DNA of 64,000 nt, from NCBI GenBank assembly GCA_021904315.1, contig CM038907.1:22699223-22763222 (forward strand), read 5' to 3'. Position numbers and translations under genes: made by a program. The notes under the pieces were generated by a model. It saw only the letters and a list, made by a program, of their open reading frames with translations, had not been told where the DNA came from and did no database searches. Within the stretch, counting starts at the first letter, position 1. The number at the start of each line of letters is the position of its first letter. The DNA is from Sphagnum magellanicum. Lineage: Eukaryota > Streptophyta > Sphagnopsida > Sphagnales > Sphagnaceae. Shown one piece after another: positions 1 through 13,090 of the stretch.

Positions 1-960
1 TAGTTGTAGATGCAATAATTTGTTGCAATTGTTGTGCATCTCAACTGAAAAGATGAATAAGAAGTGAGTTCATGTCAATCATAATTGATCACCTTGAGTG
101 ATAAATGATAAACAAGTTGTTTTTGCAATTGTTATATGTACTCTTGAACTTTTGTGTCAATTTTTGACTGTAGGCATGACCATCAATTGTGACTAATGTG
201 TACATTTGAATGAATGTATGGAGTAAAATGTTAGGGGGGTTGATAATTAATAAGCAAGTAGGTAGACATGTTGGTAGGTTATAGGTGGGTAGGTTTTGAA
301 TGATAGGTAGATTTGGGCTTTGTAATAAGTACGCAATTAAATAGGTTAGATAGGTAACTAAGCTAGGTAAGTAGTTAGGTTAGGTAGGTAGGCAAACTCA
401 ATGGATAGGTAATTAAGTTATGTAATCAAGTTAGGTATGTAAGTTAGGTAGTTAGATATGTATAAAAACACTAAGTAAATAGGTAGGTACAACCTAGGTA
501 GGTTAGGCTATAAAAATAATTACATTAAGCATGTGCCTAAGTAGGTAAATTAGACTAAATAATTCTATATGTAGGTAGATAGACTAAGTATGTAAGTATG
601 TAGGTTAGATGGATTAAATAATGTAGGTGGGTCAATATGTAGGCTAGGTACTTGGGCTAGGTACATAGTTAGGCTAGGTGAGTAGCTAAACTAAGTAGGC
701 TAGGTTTATATGTAACAAAATTACATAAACAGGCTAGGAAAGTAGGTAGATACATTAACTAACTAACTAGTGAAATAATTAGGTTAAGTAGCTAGGTAAG
801 TAGGCTAAACTAGATAGATTTAAATGTATGTAGGTAGCCTATGTAGGTAGGTACCTAAGCTAAGGGGGTAGTTAGGCTAGGTGGACAAAATAGACTGAGT
901 ACCTAAATTATGTAGGGTAACTAAACTAGGCTACCTAGGTCAATTAGAAAAAAATGATCA
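1..960. repeat. Degenerate TAGG/GGTA simple-repeat field
   Basis: The stretch is dominated by degenerate variants of a TAGG tetranucleotide (taggtagg, ttaggta, gctaggta), mixed with AT-rich bases. It has no uniform unit length or clean array, so it looks like an old decayed microsatellite. It is not the TTTAGGG plant telomere repeat. A weaker patch of the same sequence type occurs near 50640-50740. No coding signal is seen. Confidence 0.75.
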
Positions 961-2514
961 TAATAAATATGACACAAGATATTTTTTATTAAGGACGTGG
1001 TGCATTAGTGAAGGACTTTGTTCCCCATCATGGAGGTGAGAGGTTCAAATATTCAACCTCACAACTTATTCAAATTTCAAAACTAAACCTAGGTTGGTAA
1101 CTAGGTTACCTAGTCTAAACTACTTACCTACTCTTTTTTAACTTACATAATAGGTATGCACACATTTATATGTTCAATCATAGGTGAGTTGTAAAAGTAG
1201 TGGCAAATGTAATCACAACCTTGGTGCAACTAAACATATCACCATCCAAAACAATGAATGAAAAACCTTGGTCAAGTTGTAGGGAAGATGTGATTGCAAT
1301 TGAATGTCACATAATGTGTCATGTATTGTTTTATGTGACTAATTTTTTTGCAACTTGTCTAAAGATATTGAACATTGATATTTATGACTTAAAACTAGTC
1401 ATTAATATTTAAATTCTTTGTATTGCAATAAAAATTTTGAATTCAAAGTTTGATAGAATAAAAAGTAAAAAGCCAAAAAAAACAATTGCTTGGGAATTCA
1501 AAGGTTAAAGTAAGAATGTTTTTCAATAGGATCAAGTTGTGCCTCATGTCATTATAAGATCCTCAAGTAATTTTCTATATTTGTGTCAACCCTTAAACAT
1601 TGCATGCAATTTTAAGTTGAGAAGAAAGCAAAAACAATCAAATTTACATTTCACATTCCCAACAATAGACTATGGACCTTATGCATGAAACAACCATTGG
1701 ATGTTGTTTGCTTCACGTCACAATCTACATATTGCCAAAGCTTCATTATGATCTCAACCAAAATATGAGTGAAATCCAAGTGTGTTTACAACACTTATGT
1801 GGTGCATTGACCCTCAATTTCCCATGTAATTTGATTTGACTAGCCCAAGTTATCCACCAAGTCTAGCATCACAATTTTGTGAAGGTATTTATTTATGTGC
1901 CTTATAAACTTCATTTCAATAGCTTGGGAAAATTTATTGATCTTAATTGGAAACACATACTCGAGCAACATCCTTCAAACACTGGACATCTAAATTGAAA
2001 AACCCAATTTGAACTTTGTGAGATCATGTTGAAAATGTGATAGAATGTCTACTTGTGTGAACATGTTGAGAACATGATAAAATGCTTTATTTTTTTTGGA
2101 ATTTGTTTATGTAGCTTGAAAGGTGATCATCCATAGGATGAAAATGTATATATGGAAAATGGTTATCATCCTAGGAAGATTTAGCCAAATCTAGCTATAT
2201 ATATAAACAAGATGTGGAGTAAAAATGTTTAATCAACCTTCTATATATTCATGGTTACACGTGGAAAACCAAATATAAGAACATGGTAGTTTTTTTGGAT
2301 TTTTTTCCAACTTTTGGAGATGGAAACCTTCCAAAATCACTTCATTTTCAATTTTATTTTATTTTCCATAGAATTTTTTCCAATTATAAAAAGGTTAGGT
2401 AGTGAAATTGAATGAATGCACTAATGTAACCAATGACTTCCACCCATAACCTAACCTATAGTTTAGAGGTTTTGAGAGTGACAATATAACTTTTCAATTT
2501 ATGGATGAAAATTC
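961..2514. other. AT-rich intergenic DNA, no gene seen
   Basis: I see no coding, RNA or transposon signature here. The only reading frame (1200-1412) is short, AT-driven and resembles nothing I know. Confidence 0.5.
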
Positions 2515-2880
2515 AGGTAACTTTCTTTTTTGATAAATGAAAAAGTATGTAATCCTCTTGTTGATGGATGAAAAGTTATGTAGCCATTCTACTTATGAAT
2601 GAAAAAGTATGTAACTTTTGTGTTGATGGATGAAAAGTTTTATAACCCTTTGGTTGATGGATGAAAATTCATGTAACCCTCCTATTGATAAATGAAAAAG
2701 TATGTAATCATCTTGTTGATCAATGAAAAGTCATGTAATTTTTCTATTTATGAATGAAAAGTTATGTAACCCTTTTATTGATGGATGAAAAATTATGTAA
2801 CCTTCCTATTGAAGGATGAACAGTATGATAACCATTATGTTGATGGATGAAAAGTCATGTAACTTCTCGTCAATGGAACA
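2515..2880. repeat. Tandem array of about 40-bp units (about 9 copies)
   Basis: A unit of the form gatggatgaaaagt-tatgtaaccctt-ttgtt recurs about every 40 bases with many substitutions and small indels. The copies are diverged, so the array is old. No coding function is indicated. Confidence 0.75.
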
Positions 2881-2984
2881 AAAAGACTCGTATTCAACAT
2901 CCTATCCGAACGATGTACCAAAACAAAAAAAAGGACGAAAGGTTATGTTCGATTATCAACAAGTGCAAAAACGATTCAAAAGGG

Positions 2985-3260
2985 TAGAGTGAACCTTTGA
3001 CATGTTTTAACAAACATGTTTCTCTTTCTAGTTGTAGAAATTTTCGAATATAAACAATCACAAAAATGAATCAAAAGGGCAAAATGAACCTCCGACATGT
3101 TTCAACAAACATGTTTCTCCCTTTTGAATTGTAAAAATTTTCAAATCTCTACACCAACAAGTGGACGAGTTTTTTCATCGATGTGCCAACATGTCAATTT
3201 TCAAATATCTACACCAACAAGTGGATGAGTTTTTTCATTGATGTGCCAACATGACATGAG
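2985..3260. repeat. Two adjacent short tandem duplications
   Basis: A block of roughly 95-100 bases containing gacatgttt-aacaaacatgtttctc is present twice (about 2985-3050 and 3065-3140). Directly after it, a 60-base block beginning near ctacaccaacaagtgga is also present twice (about 3138-3257). Copies differ at a few positions. Confidence 0.75.
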
Positions 3261-3419
3261 GAATGAAGGGCATTAAAAAACCTTCCTCTCTTAGTTTTGC
3301 ACACATTTTATAAGCAAAAGGTGTTAGTGACATTATAGTGAGCATAGACAATCTCTATTTTGATTTTGAGATGGGCTACTACAATAGGTGAGGGTTCTTC
3401 TAGGGTACACATCCTTTCA

Positions 3420-3575
3420 AGAGGTCCTTGCCTTTCATTATTTGATATGTTTCTCGCAACTCGAGGAAAGGGTTTAGGAACTTGATGTTTCACTTGTGAG
3501 GTCCTTGCCTTTCATTATTTGATATGTTTCTCATGACTTGAGGGGGTTTAGGAACTTGATGTTTCCCTTGCGGTT
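3420..3575. repeat. 78-bp tandem duplication
   Basis: A block starting gaggtccttgcctttcatta and ending near aacttgatgtttc is repeated head to tail with a period of about 78 bases. Small differences and a short deletion mark the second copy. Confidence 0.8.
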
Positions 3576-4565
3576 TGCCCTCTTAGTTGGTTCTTTTGTC
3601 TTCTTGGACGTGGGTCCTCCCATTTTGTTCCTTGTATTCCCCCTTTTTTGGGTGCTTTGGTTAGTATTCGATTGGCGGGGTTTCATCATCTGAAATGGGT
3701 AGGGTAGGTTATGTTATGTTATGTTATGCTATGAATGAATGAATGAGTTAAATGGGGGTGGTGGTGATGGTGCACAAAATATCATAACAATGTTGTCCAC
3801 AACTCTGCTGCAGAGGAGTTGTCAGCAAGTCTTCTTTCATGCATATCTTGATATTCTATTTTGACAGGATCATGACTGGCCTACTACTACTACTACAACT
3901 ACTACAACTGACTCTGACAAAGAATTGGTGAAAATTCTGGTGATGGGTTTTTCAGGTAAGTTTTAAAGTGAGGCGGTGTGACAGTTATAGCTACAGGAGG
4001 AGGAGGAGGAGGAGAATGATACTCATCACTTCTCAAAAGATTTTTTGCCACAGGAGCAACTTCACTGCTTACCCTGTGAATTTTGGATGGGTATATAGCC
4101 AGTTGTTGCTTTGCTAGAGGCTGGAGGAGGAAATAGGAGGGAGGAACACAGAAGTGAAGTGATTTGTGAGGAGAAGAATTGGGTTTGTTTGGAAGTGAGT
4201 GAGTGAGTGAGTGAGTGAGTGATTTCTTACAAGATAGAGAGGACTGTCAGACAGTAGGGAGTTTTATTGTGTGGAAAGGAAGAGCAGAACATTGTACATA
4301 GAATTTGTTGCAACCCATTTTTGGTTTGTCAAGTCATAGAAGGGGAAAAAAAAATTTGCAACTCTGATCTTTTTATTTTATTTTGGGGATTTTTGTTTGC
4401 TAACAAATTTTCAGATCTTTTTGTCCAATGCTGCAAACAAACCCAACACCCCAAATGAATTCTTGAGCTTTTTCCATTTTCTGGCATCTTTGTTTTGGGG
4501 AGTTGTGTGGTGTGAGGAGAGAGATTTTTGTAGTTCCTGGAGTGTTTGCCTCTTTTGCATACAAA
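3576..4565 (+). promoter_or_regulatory. Upstream/5' leader region of AGPase large subunit gene
   Basis: This spacer precedes the AGPase start codon. It holds a GTGA microsatellite (about 4194-4222), a GGA-rich run near 3998-4014 and AT-rich patches (about 4345-4385), but I cannot place a TATA box or transcription start with confidence. Short open frames at 4267-4458 and 4400-4720 (minus) look like chance frames over the leader and first exon. Confidence 0.4.
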
Positions 4566-7500
4566 ATGGAAGTTTGCACAGGGAGTTGTAGATTAGTACT
4601 ACCCAGGCAATGTAATGTTCCAGCTCCTGCAAGAGAGAAGAAGAGCAATGGCATCCAGCACCAGCAGAAGAAGAAACACAAAGTTTGCAGTTTGGAGGTT
4701 GGTGAATCTTCGGCTTTCATGGGTGAGAAAGTGACTCATGGGTTTTTGAAAGTAGCAGGACAATGTGCTCCTCTCCTCAGACGAGACAAAACTTCCACAA
4801 AATTCAGAACCGCCAAGAAGCAACCCAAGCTTGCCATTTCATCAGTCCTCGCCGACTTTCCCTTTGAGACACTGGTGAGCTTGAAAGAGCCTATCTATCT
4901 ATCATCTGTGCAAAACCTTTTACTTTCTTTTTTTTTTTGTTTGGAGTGTTTCTGTTATTCATTTTTGTGAACCAGGAATTGAGCTGAGCTGAGCTGATTA
5001 ATGATGGATTTATGATCCTGATCTCCATGCCAAGCTCATCATGCGATACACTCTCAATGAGTGCCTCAATGAAATTCTTCTGCAGTGACACCCATGTTTG
5101 GATTTTTATTCTCTGTTTACAAATGGACTAAAACCAAGTTTGTAACATGAAATTGGCCACAATTCAGCAGATTGCAGATTGATGGTCATGGGTCTTCTCG
5201 TGCAAGTAGCTACCAAGACCATAGATTTGGTGAAACTTGAGCGCTTTGTAATTAATGAATAGTTGATGGTGTGGTTGTTTGTTTTCTGAAACCAATTATC
5301 AGCAGCAGGTTGCACCCAGGAAGCCGAAAGTGAAGGAGCTAGCCAACCTTAGTAAAGTGGTTTCTATAATCCTGGGAGGTGGAGCAGGCACACGTCTCAA
5401 CCCACTCACACTCCAACGTGCAACACCTGCTGTAAAAGGCTCCAACTTTTCTCTACTGGGTTCTTCTTTGCAGAAGCTTTCATTTGTCATCTTCTGATCT
5501 GTTTGAAAAGAATGCCATAGAAGTCATATAACCCCTTCATTTTCTTTTCTTTTTCTTTCTGGGGACATAGCAGACTCGGTACATAAGATTTTGATGAACA
5601 ACAATGCCACCATAACACTTGTTAAGAGTTTTGAAGATCTTCTTCTTTAGTAGCACTTCTTGTTGCTCTTCTGACGCAGGTGCCAATTGGAGGAGCTTAC
5701 CGACTGATTGATGTGCCCATGAGCAACTGCCTCAACAGTGGGATCAACAAGATCTACATTCTCACTCAGTACAATTCAGCATCTCTCAACCGTCACCTTG
5801 CACACACATACAATTTCGGCAATGGTGTCAACTTTGGCAATGGATATGTGGAGGTAACACATGTGCACACATGTTTTAAGACCTCCAAGCTACATACCCA
5901 CGATCAAACATGAAGGAAAAAGTGATGGGTATGAAGGGTGGTTTTTGCACCTGAATGGTGCCGCTCTCTCTTTTTTTCAATAATTTTATTTAGTGGGTTT
6001 TCATATGAGCTTTCTTTTCTTACAGTTGTGTGTGTCAACAGGTCTTGGCAGCCACACAGAGACCTGGGGTAGGTGGCCAGGATTGCTGGTTCCAAGGAAC
6101 AGCAGATGCAGTCAGGCAATACATGTGGTTGTTTGAGGTACCCTAGCTAATGCTGCAAAGCTTTCAGTTTTGGAGGAGCCATAATTTTCTCAATCTCTAG
6201 AGCTAATGTAAAATCACAAAAATTTAGTGCAAGTTTCTTTCTTCTCAGGTTTATACTAACTTATAGCCTCAATTAGGGAGAGAAACGTGACTAGAATCTC
6301 AGTATGTGTTTTTTCCAGGATGTAAAGAACATGGATGTGGAAGATGTCATCATTCTGTCAGGGGATCATTTGTATCATATGGATTACTTGAAATTCGTGC
6401 AGGTCTGTTCTTCATCCTGTTGCAATCCTTCCTCCTCTTCTCTCTCTCTCTCTGTACAAGATGGATGCACTTATATGAGACTCGCACCCGCACAACAATA
6501 ATAATAGTTGTGTGTGCGGGGTATGTATGGAACTGCTGTTTTTACATGATGGTTTTGAAATCCGTAATCTTGTGATACAATCAATGATGTCTCTGTCTCT
6601 CTGTTTCTCTCTTGGGTACCTTCAAACGTCATTTGCTTTGAGACAATTGACAGCATCAACGGCTATTTTGAAACTTGCAGAGACACAAGGACACAGATGC
6701 AGACATCACCATCTCATGTGTGCCAATGGACTACAGGTATATATATATGTACCTATGCTGCACATCTACCCCCTGCCTTTCAGCTCTGATTCCAGAAGCA
6801 AAAAAACAAACCATGAGATCACAAGAAGTTATGGGGAGCAAATTTTGGTTGCAATCTGAACGGTAAACAACAGGGTAACACTCACTGACTGATGATGTTG
6901 GTGCCTGTTTTGTGGATGGATGTTGTACAGCCGTGCCTCAGAGATGCACCCGTTGATGAAGATTGACAACAACGGGCAGGTTACCCACTTCAATGAGAAG
7001 CCCTGGCACGAGAGTCTGTCATCTATGGTATGTCTGAAAATTTGCACATTTCAGGTCAGCCTGTAAATGGTTCAATGCTTTACAATATGCTCCATTTGAA
7101 ACCTGATTCCCGAAAGTAGTTTTTTCCAGTTATCATTGAACAGCAGAGTCTAATTGATTGGGGTTTTCGCAGCAAGTGGACACCACAGTACTGGGACTCT
7201 CTCCAAATGAAGCAAAAAGGAAGCCATTTATTGCATCCATGGGCATTTACATCTTCAAGAAAAGGGTCCTTCTTAAGCTCTTAAGGTGTGTTGTTCTGGA
7301 TCAGATCATCACTTTGTCAAAAAGACTTCAGCTGAATCAAATTAGGGTATCAAAAAGACTGATGATCTTGCTGTGAGTTGTAGTACATGGGTACCTCCCT
7401 CCTCCCTCCTCCCTCCTCCTGATGGTTGGTTTCCATTAGCCTAACATGCTCTTGACATAATTGACACAGATGGCGTTACCCGACGGCGAATGACTTTGGA

Positions 7501-9430
7501 TCTGAAATCATCCCTGCATCTATCAAAGAATTTAATGTTCAGGTGTGGTGCCATTTCTCGTGCACAGAAAAATTTCTTGTGCATTAGAGGTGGTTGACAA
7601 GCATTAGAAATTTCAGGGTGTTTTTTTCTTTTTCTTTTTTTCAATTTCATGATGTAGCAGGCACACTGGTGATCCATCCACAGGAGGAATTAGCCAAATT
7701 TGGCTACAAGTCAGAGAGGAAAATAGAGAATTTTAAGAATGTTGCTATATTTTTGCAAGCTTCTGGAACCTATTGTCTAAATATGGTAATTTCACGAAAA
7801 AAACAAATTCCTGTGATCTCTTTGTAAGTGAGTATGAAACCCACTAATTATTGTTTCTGGGTCTCAACAGGCGTATTTGTTTAGGGATTACTGGGAAGAC
7901 ATTGGCACTATCAAATCCTTCTTTGATGCAAACTTGGCTCTCACAGAACAGGTAAATCACCTTTTTCTTCACACTCAAAGTCAAGATATAATATTCTGTT
8001 GTATAGATGGATAGCGAAACTTGTGCATGCGTTTTGAACATGAAATTGAAACCGACTGATGCATTTTTGGCATTTGATGAAATTGGGTTTTTTGCAGCCA
8101 CCCAAATTTAGCTTCTACGATGCTTCAAAGCCTACCTTTACATCGCCTCGCTACCTTCCACCCACCAAGATAGAAAGATGCAGGGTTAGTAGTTATAGTA
8201 CTCAAACCTTTTTTCTCCTGACTTCTGTACAAATTCTGAAGTTTATCTCACACATGTCATGAGCCTTCTTCTGTGAGGAAAACCACAATCTCTTCTAGTG
8301 GTTGGACAACTGGAAGTAGTTACATGCTTAAATCTTGTACCCATTTGATGATGATGTCTCATCATATGCAGGTCAAAGACTCTATTATCTCGCATGGTTG
8401 TTTTCTACAAGAGTGTAGTGTTGAGCATTCAGTCGTTGGAGTCCGGTCTCGACTTGAAAGTGGAGTTCAGTTGAAGGTATGGAGTCAAAAATGGGAAACA
8501 CCAAAGTTGTTGGAATCGATCAACTTGACCCATAAGAATTCCACAGCCTGTGCAGTGCTATTTTTCTTGATTCTCATGCAAAATAGGAAAATTTGGGAAG
8601 TTGCAAATCTCTCCAAATTTTTTTGTGTTCTTCTGATCATCTGTGTGGGGAGGTAAAATTTTTTGCAGGACACAATGATGATGGGGGCAGATTCATATGA
8701 GACGGAGGCGGAGATGTCCTCCTTGCTGGCTGAGGGCAAGGTTCCTTTGGGTGTTGGAGAAAATACAAGGATAAGGTGTGCTGCACCTTGTGATCTGAAC
8801 ACTGGATCTGACTTGCAAATCATTGTTTGTTTGTTTTTTCCATTGCTTCTTTTGGAGGAAAACTCTAAACTTTAACTTGTTTGGTGCTATTTTCTCGCTG
8901 TCTATGTTATGTACATGGCTGAAAGTGAAAGATAGATAATCACCTTGTGCACAACAAATGCAATACACAGAAAAGGGGAGAGAGGCTGAATTGTTAAGAA
9001 GGGTCAGGAGTTGGTTCTTTTGAGGGAAAGGTTGTAAACATATGTGGCAAAATTCGGTTTGAATTGTGCAGCAATTGCATAGTGGACAAGAACGCAAGAA
9101 TCGGCTGTAACGTGGTCATTGCAAACACCGATGTATGTTTCTAAACTCCTCTAAACATTTAACCCATGGATCCATCACAATTTTTTGTGTATATCGGTAT
9201 CAATTGGCACATATATTCCCTGGATCACTAGTGTGGCCACGTGGGTGGGGCTTTGTGTACTACTCAAATGGGAGTGAACTTTGTGGCTCCTATATAGTTT
9301 GTGAACCCAAGGTTTTTTTTTGTTGCAGGGTGTGCTAGAAGCTGCAAGACCAAAGGAAGGGTTTTACATCCGGTCTGGCATCACAATTATCTTAAAGAAC
9401 TCCACAATTATGCCTGGAACGGTAATTTAG
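4566..9430 (+). CDS. APL: ADP-glucose pyrophosphorylase large (regulatory) subunit, plastid; 15 exons
   Basis: The AGPase heterotetramer makes ADP-glucose from glucose-1-phosphate and ATP, the committed step of plastid starch synthesis. Exons: 4566-4874, 5303-5431, 5680-5853, 6042-6137, 6319-6402, 6681-6736, 6931-7027, 7173-7285, 7470-7542, 7871-7951, 8098-8184, 8372-8476, 8669-8775, 9072-9132, 9329-9430. All junctions are GT-AG with matching phase and give about 557 residues without a break. Residues 1 to about 100 form a basic, Ser/Lys-rich plastid-transit-like leader. GGGAGTRL (128-135) is the nucleotide-binding loop, SGDH (250-253) carries the catalytic-position Asp252, and EKP (305-307) the sugar-phosphate Lys306. 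The C-terminal part (from about 430) is the left-handed beta-helix. Thr144 in RATPAV is the large-subunit form, where catalytic small subunits have Lys. The start is the first ATG giving a transit-type leader. Confidence 0.96.
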
Positions 9431-9488
9431 TGTGATGCTTATGACTTTTAGGGTTAGTGTGATGCTTATGACTTTTAGGGTTAGTGTG
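9428..9488. repeat. 27-bp tandem repeat starting at AGPase stop codon
   Basis: A 27-base unit beginning with the stop codon TAG itself (9428) is repeated exactly at 9455, with a partial third copy from 9482. The protein end is unaffected; the array lies in the 3' UTR. Confidence 0.9.
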
Positions 9489-9532
9489 CAAAAAGAAGGT
9501 CCAAAATTCATATGTACTGCTGATTGTACGAG

Positions 9533-9767
9533 AGTAGATCCCAAGTTGAATTAGATTGTAGCAAGTATCATACTGAGGGTGATGATTTGAAGTAGATCCC
9601 AAGTTGAATTAGATTGTAGCGAGTATCGTACTGAGGGTGATGATTTGAAGTAGATCCCAAGTTGAATTAGATTGTAGCGAGTATCGTACTAAGGGTGATG
9701 ATTTGAAGTAGATCCCAAGTTGAATTAGATTGTAGCGAGTATCGTACTAAGGGTGATGATTTGAAGT
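9533..9767. repeat. 58-bp tandem repeat, four copies
   Basis: A 58-base unit (agtagatcccaagttgaatt and onward) repeats four times with exact 58-base spacing (anchor positions 9541, 9599, 9657, 9715) and only a few A/G differences. High identity suggests recent expansion. It lies just past the AGPase stop, within or next to the 3' UTR. Confidence 0.92.
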
Positions 9768-12728
9768 TGAGAGTGGAACCTTCTCTATCCAAAGGATTCA
9801 AATATCTTTTGTGCCAAAAATATGTCAAAAGCTTGTTGTAGGCACTAGATAAGCTTTGGTGAGTGGAGTGTATATAAGGTTGCAACCTAAGGCTATAATG
9901 TCTATAGTTTCTTAATTGGGTCTTTTACATAATGGAAGATGGTTCATAAAGACTTAAAACTACATCGGTTTGATTGTAGCACTTGATGATAGGGTATAGT
10001 TCGGTCCAACTATGGAAACAATCACACATTTGACATCGTACCATGCAAGTGCTCAATAGTTGTGATTGAAGTTGCAAGCAACAACCCAAAAGTTAAAAAT
10101 CATTTGAAAGTCTTGGAAGATATTAGGAGAACATTAGAAGAATAATAAATGACCAAAGCATCATAATTAAACCCTAACACTAGATAAAGCAACTATCATT
10201 AGTGTGGGGCCAAGAGTCATGGGCAAGGTGAATGTGAAGCTTGAAAATTATAGGCAAATTTTGGAATCTATATAACATATACTTCATAGTTTTTCATGTT
10301 ATTAACTAAAATCTCATTTGAGTATTTTGTCGCATATTTCTCACCCTTGTTTATGCTCATCTTTTCACTTATGTTTGAAATTATGTTTAGACAAAGTTTA
10401 TTGTAGTTTGTCATAGCTTTTGTTGGTCATACTACTAGTTGTGGTAGTTTTTGTTCCCATGAAAAAATTAGCTCCCAATTGAGCCTACAAATATTCTCAT
10501 TGTTTAGAAATCATGATTCTTTTGAAGTCATGTCTATGTCTAGGGATAAAATAGCGGCTTCCATTGAGGAAATATTTGTTGTTCTTAAACATTTGCAATT
10601 TAAAAATAAATCTTTTCATGAGCCTATTACACATCTTGAGTTTAGTGCTCTACATACAAAATATGTGTTTCTATAACATATGAAACAACCACAAATCAAT
10701 CTCTTAAATAATTTAATAGCCACATTCCAATTTTCAAGGTTTTATGAATTGGATTCACGTAGGCATCTAACTTCATCTTCATCAATACCAAAAGTAGCCA
10801 AACTCAATTTGGTCTTATTGGCACTTTCTATTTACAACTTTATTTGAAGCATTTTGTTCCTTGAGTTCAACACTACCTTGCCACCTTTGGTTGATTGCAA
10901 ATCAACTACTAAACTATGATCCCATCATTCATGTCCACAACCAATAGTTGTGTATGCCTTTAAATTGAAGCTATAAGCATGTGTTATTTCTTGGAATGAA
11001 GTTACATTCGTGATCAATTCCAATTTGGATTATGTGATGATGTAAAACATTTTTTTCTTAACATGCTAAATCCATCATTAAATTAAATGATTTCACAAGC
11101 TATAAGATGTGATAGTCAACTTTCCAATGTTGGGGGCAAGTGTTGGGAACCAAAACAAATGAAATTTTGTGTCTTTGTCGTCATTGCACCTACTAATGAT
11201 TTCACACAAGAATGATTCCATGCAAATCAATGAAACATAATTCAAGCCATTGATAGAGTAAAAAATATATATCAAAAAATAATAATTTTTATTTGTATTA
11301 TGAAAGGATCACATGGTATTTTTAATGAATTATGAAAGAGACATGACCACCATTCAACATGTTTAGTGTTAACCACCATTTAAAATCTTGAAGACTTCAA
11401 AAAACAAAGACATATTGTTCTAATAATTGCCTCAAATTAAACTTCCATGCATCAGACATTGAAAATCTTAGTTGATTTCAAAAACACATCGTGTCTATTG
11501 TTACTAGAATCATGATCAAAAAGTAAAAAGCTATCAACTATGAAAGTTCAAATATTGTTTGAACTTAATGCATGTTTACAAAAATTTGGTCCAACAACAT
11601 AAATGATGATATTAAAGAAAACCACACATCCACCTATTGAAACCATCAATGGTTGAAGCTTTCTTTTGGGACTTATGTGCATGGTATCAAGGTGTTGGAA
11701 GCAATTCTTGTGATTAGTTGAAATGGAGATAATCCAAAATGTAATTTTGTTTAATTTGGTTATAAACAAGTTATGAAAATTTGAAAAGTTAAATATCCTT
11801 CACATTTTTTCTTACATGTTAAAACTTAATAAAGAAATTTAACATCTTTCCACCCCAACAAATCAAAATTTTGGTTACTATGAAACCAAAAACCAAAACA
11901 CATATATATGTTTAGCCAAGTGGTTAATTTTAGACCCAATTTCTTTTGTTAGAACATGTCATTAGACCACATATAAACAGAGTTGGTTTCCATGTCATTT
12001 CATTCATTTGAACTCATTCATCATTGGATTGTTCTCATTTATCTTACATAATCCAAAATGGATTGGCATAAGGGGAGGTTTCATTCTAAAGCATTGGAAT
12101 TTGAAGTTCCTTTTACAAATCAATTTGGTGAAATTCATCATATAAGTACACATGATGTAAATATGAGCATGAAAATGAAAAAATTGATGATGTCACACAC
12201 ACAAGAAAAGTTAAGTAATTGCAAATGGAAGGAAAATCAAATGGCTTTAAACCTTTGGTTGTAAGAAGGAATTTGTGCATGTCATAGAAAAGACAAATAT
12301 GTTTTTTTAAATAATTTCTCCTTCTACAAGATTTTGTAATATAACATGATGTGAAATTCCTTCTCAATATTACAACTATATTAAAAACTTGAGTCCAAAC
12401 ATATGTTAACATCTTAGTTTTAACATTAATAATATGATTACACGACTAATCTTGAAAAAAGGCATCCAATCACCATTTGGGCAAGTCTAAGTAAGGTATT
12501 AAAAAGCCACCACTAGTGTGAGCACAATTTAGTTTCAAAATGTTTTGAAGTGGTAATTAAACTAATGTTGATCATGTTTAATGTATTTAAACAATGATGT
12601 TTCTAAAATATTATTGGAACATTTGGAACTAGTACCCAAAGCATTTTCAAAGCCATGTAACAAATATTTTTGTTGTTTATCCTTGTTCATAAATACTTGA
12701 ATTAAATATCAAAATGGCAATTCTTGAA
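9768..12728. other. AT-rich intergenic spacer
   Basis: No convincing gene, RNA or transposon domain is visible. The open frames (10479-10676, 11548-11769, 12058-12264 and others) are short, overlap in both strands and look like chance frames. Confidence 0.5.
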
Positions 12729-12806
12729 AAAATCTCAACTACACATTTACATCATAATAAAATGTGTTTTACTTTGGGTCATATATTTTTTTAAATTCAT
12801 ATATGC
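12729..12806. repeat. Left copy of 78-bp direct duplication flanking mitochondrial insert
   Basis: The block from aaaatctcaactacacattt to attcatatatgc matches 17775-17852 almost perfectly in the same orientation; the only differences are shifts within the T/A run in the middle. The two copies bracket the mitochondrial-like segment, as a long target-site duplication would. Confidence 0.88.
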
Positions 12807-12839
12807 AAAATGATATATTGATATTTATTTTGTATGCAT

Positions 12840-13090
12840 TTTGTAATCATAACCTCCTTGCAGGAGAGAGACCGCAGTGTTCGCACTATTCTTTAATCAT
12901 CATGATAATTTTCCTGTATTTAATGTTTAAAGAACAAACCTAGTAAATGAAGTAGCTAGGTTGTAAGACCTATATTGAAATGAAGTGTAATCAGATTGCT
13001 CAATCTATAAATATAGATCTGTATGATGTTTTGAATTTCTTTATTAAAGATTTACGCTTGCAGCCTTCATTCAAAATGATAGACAACTTT
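12840..13090 (+). other. Possible LTR-like fragment at the left edge of the insert
   Basis: The stretch has an LTR-like order: a TATA-like tataaatata at about 13006, then ttattaaaga near 13042 and cttgcagcc. No internal retroelement domain or second copy is visible. It may equally be unannotated mitochondrial sequence. Confidence 0.2.

Noticed and set aside
1-960. Telomere-like repeat
   Set aside because: The units are variants of TAGG/TAGGTA and not TTTAGGG or another plant telomere unit, and they are badly disordered.
4400-4823. Minus-strand frames opposite AGPase exon 1
   Set aside because: They are antisense to a well-supported exon and end without any recognised motif.
7594-7827. Open frame within an AGPase intron
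   Set aside because: It lies between exons 9 and 10, whose splice sites and protein continuity are clear; no similarity to the AGPase family or others is seen.
11680-11700. tggtatcaa word as a copia primer-binding site
   Set aside because: It is a partial match only, with no LTR end beside it and no gag-pol sequence nearby.
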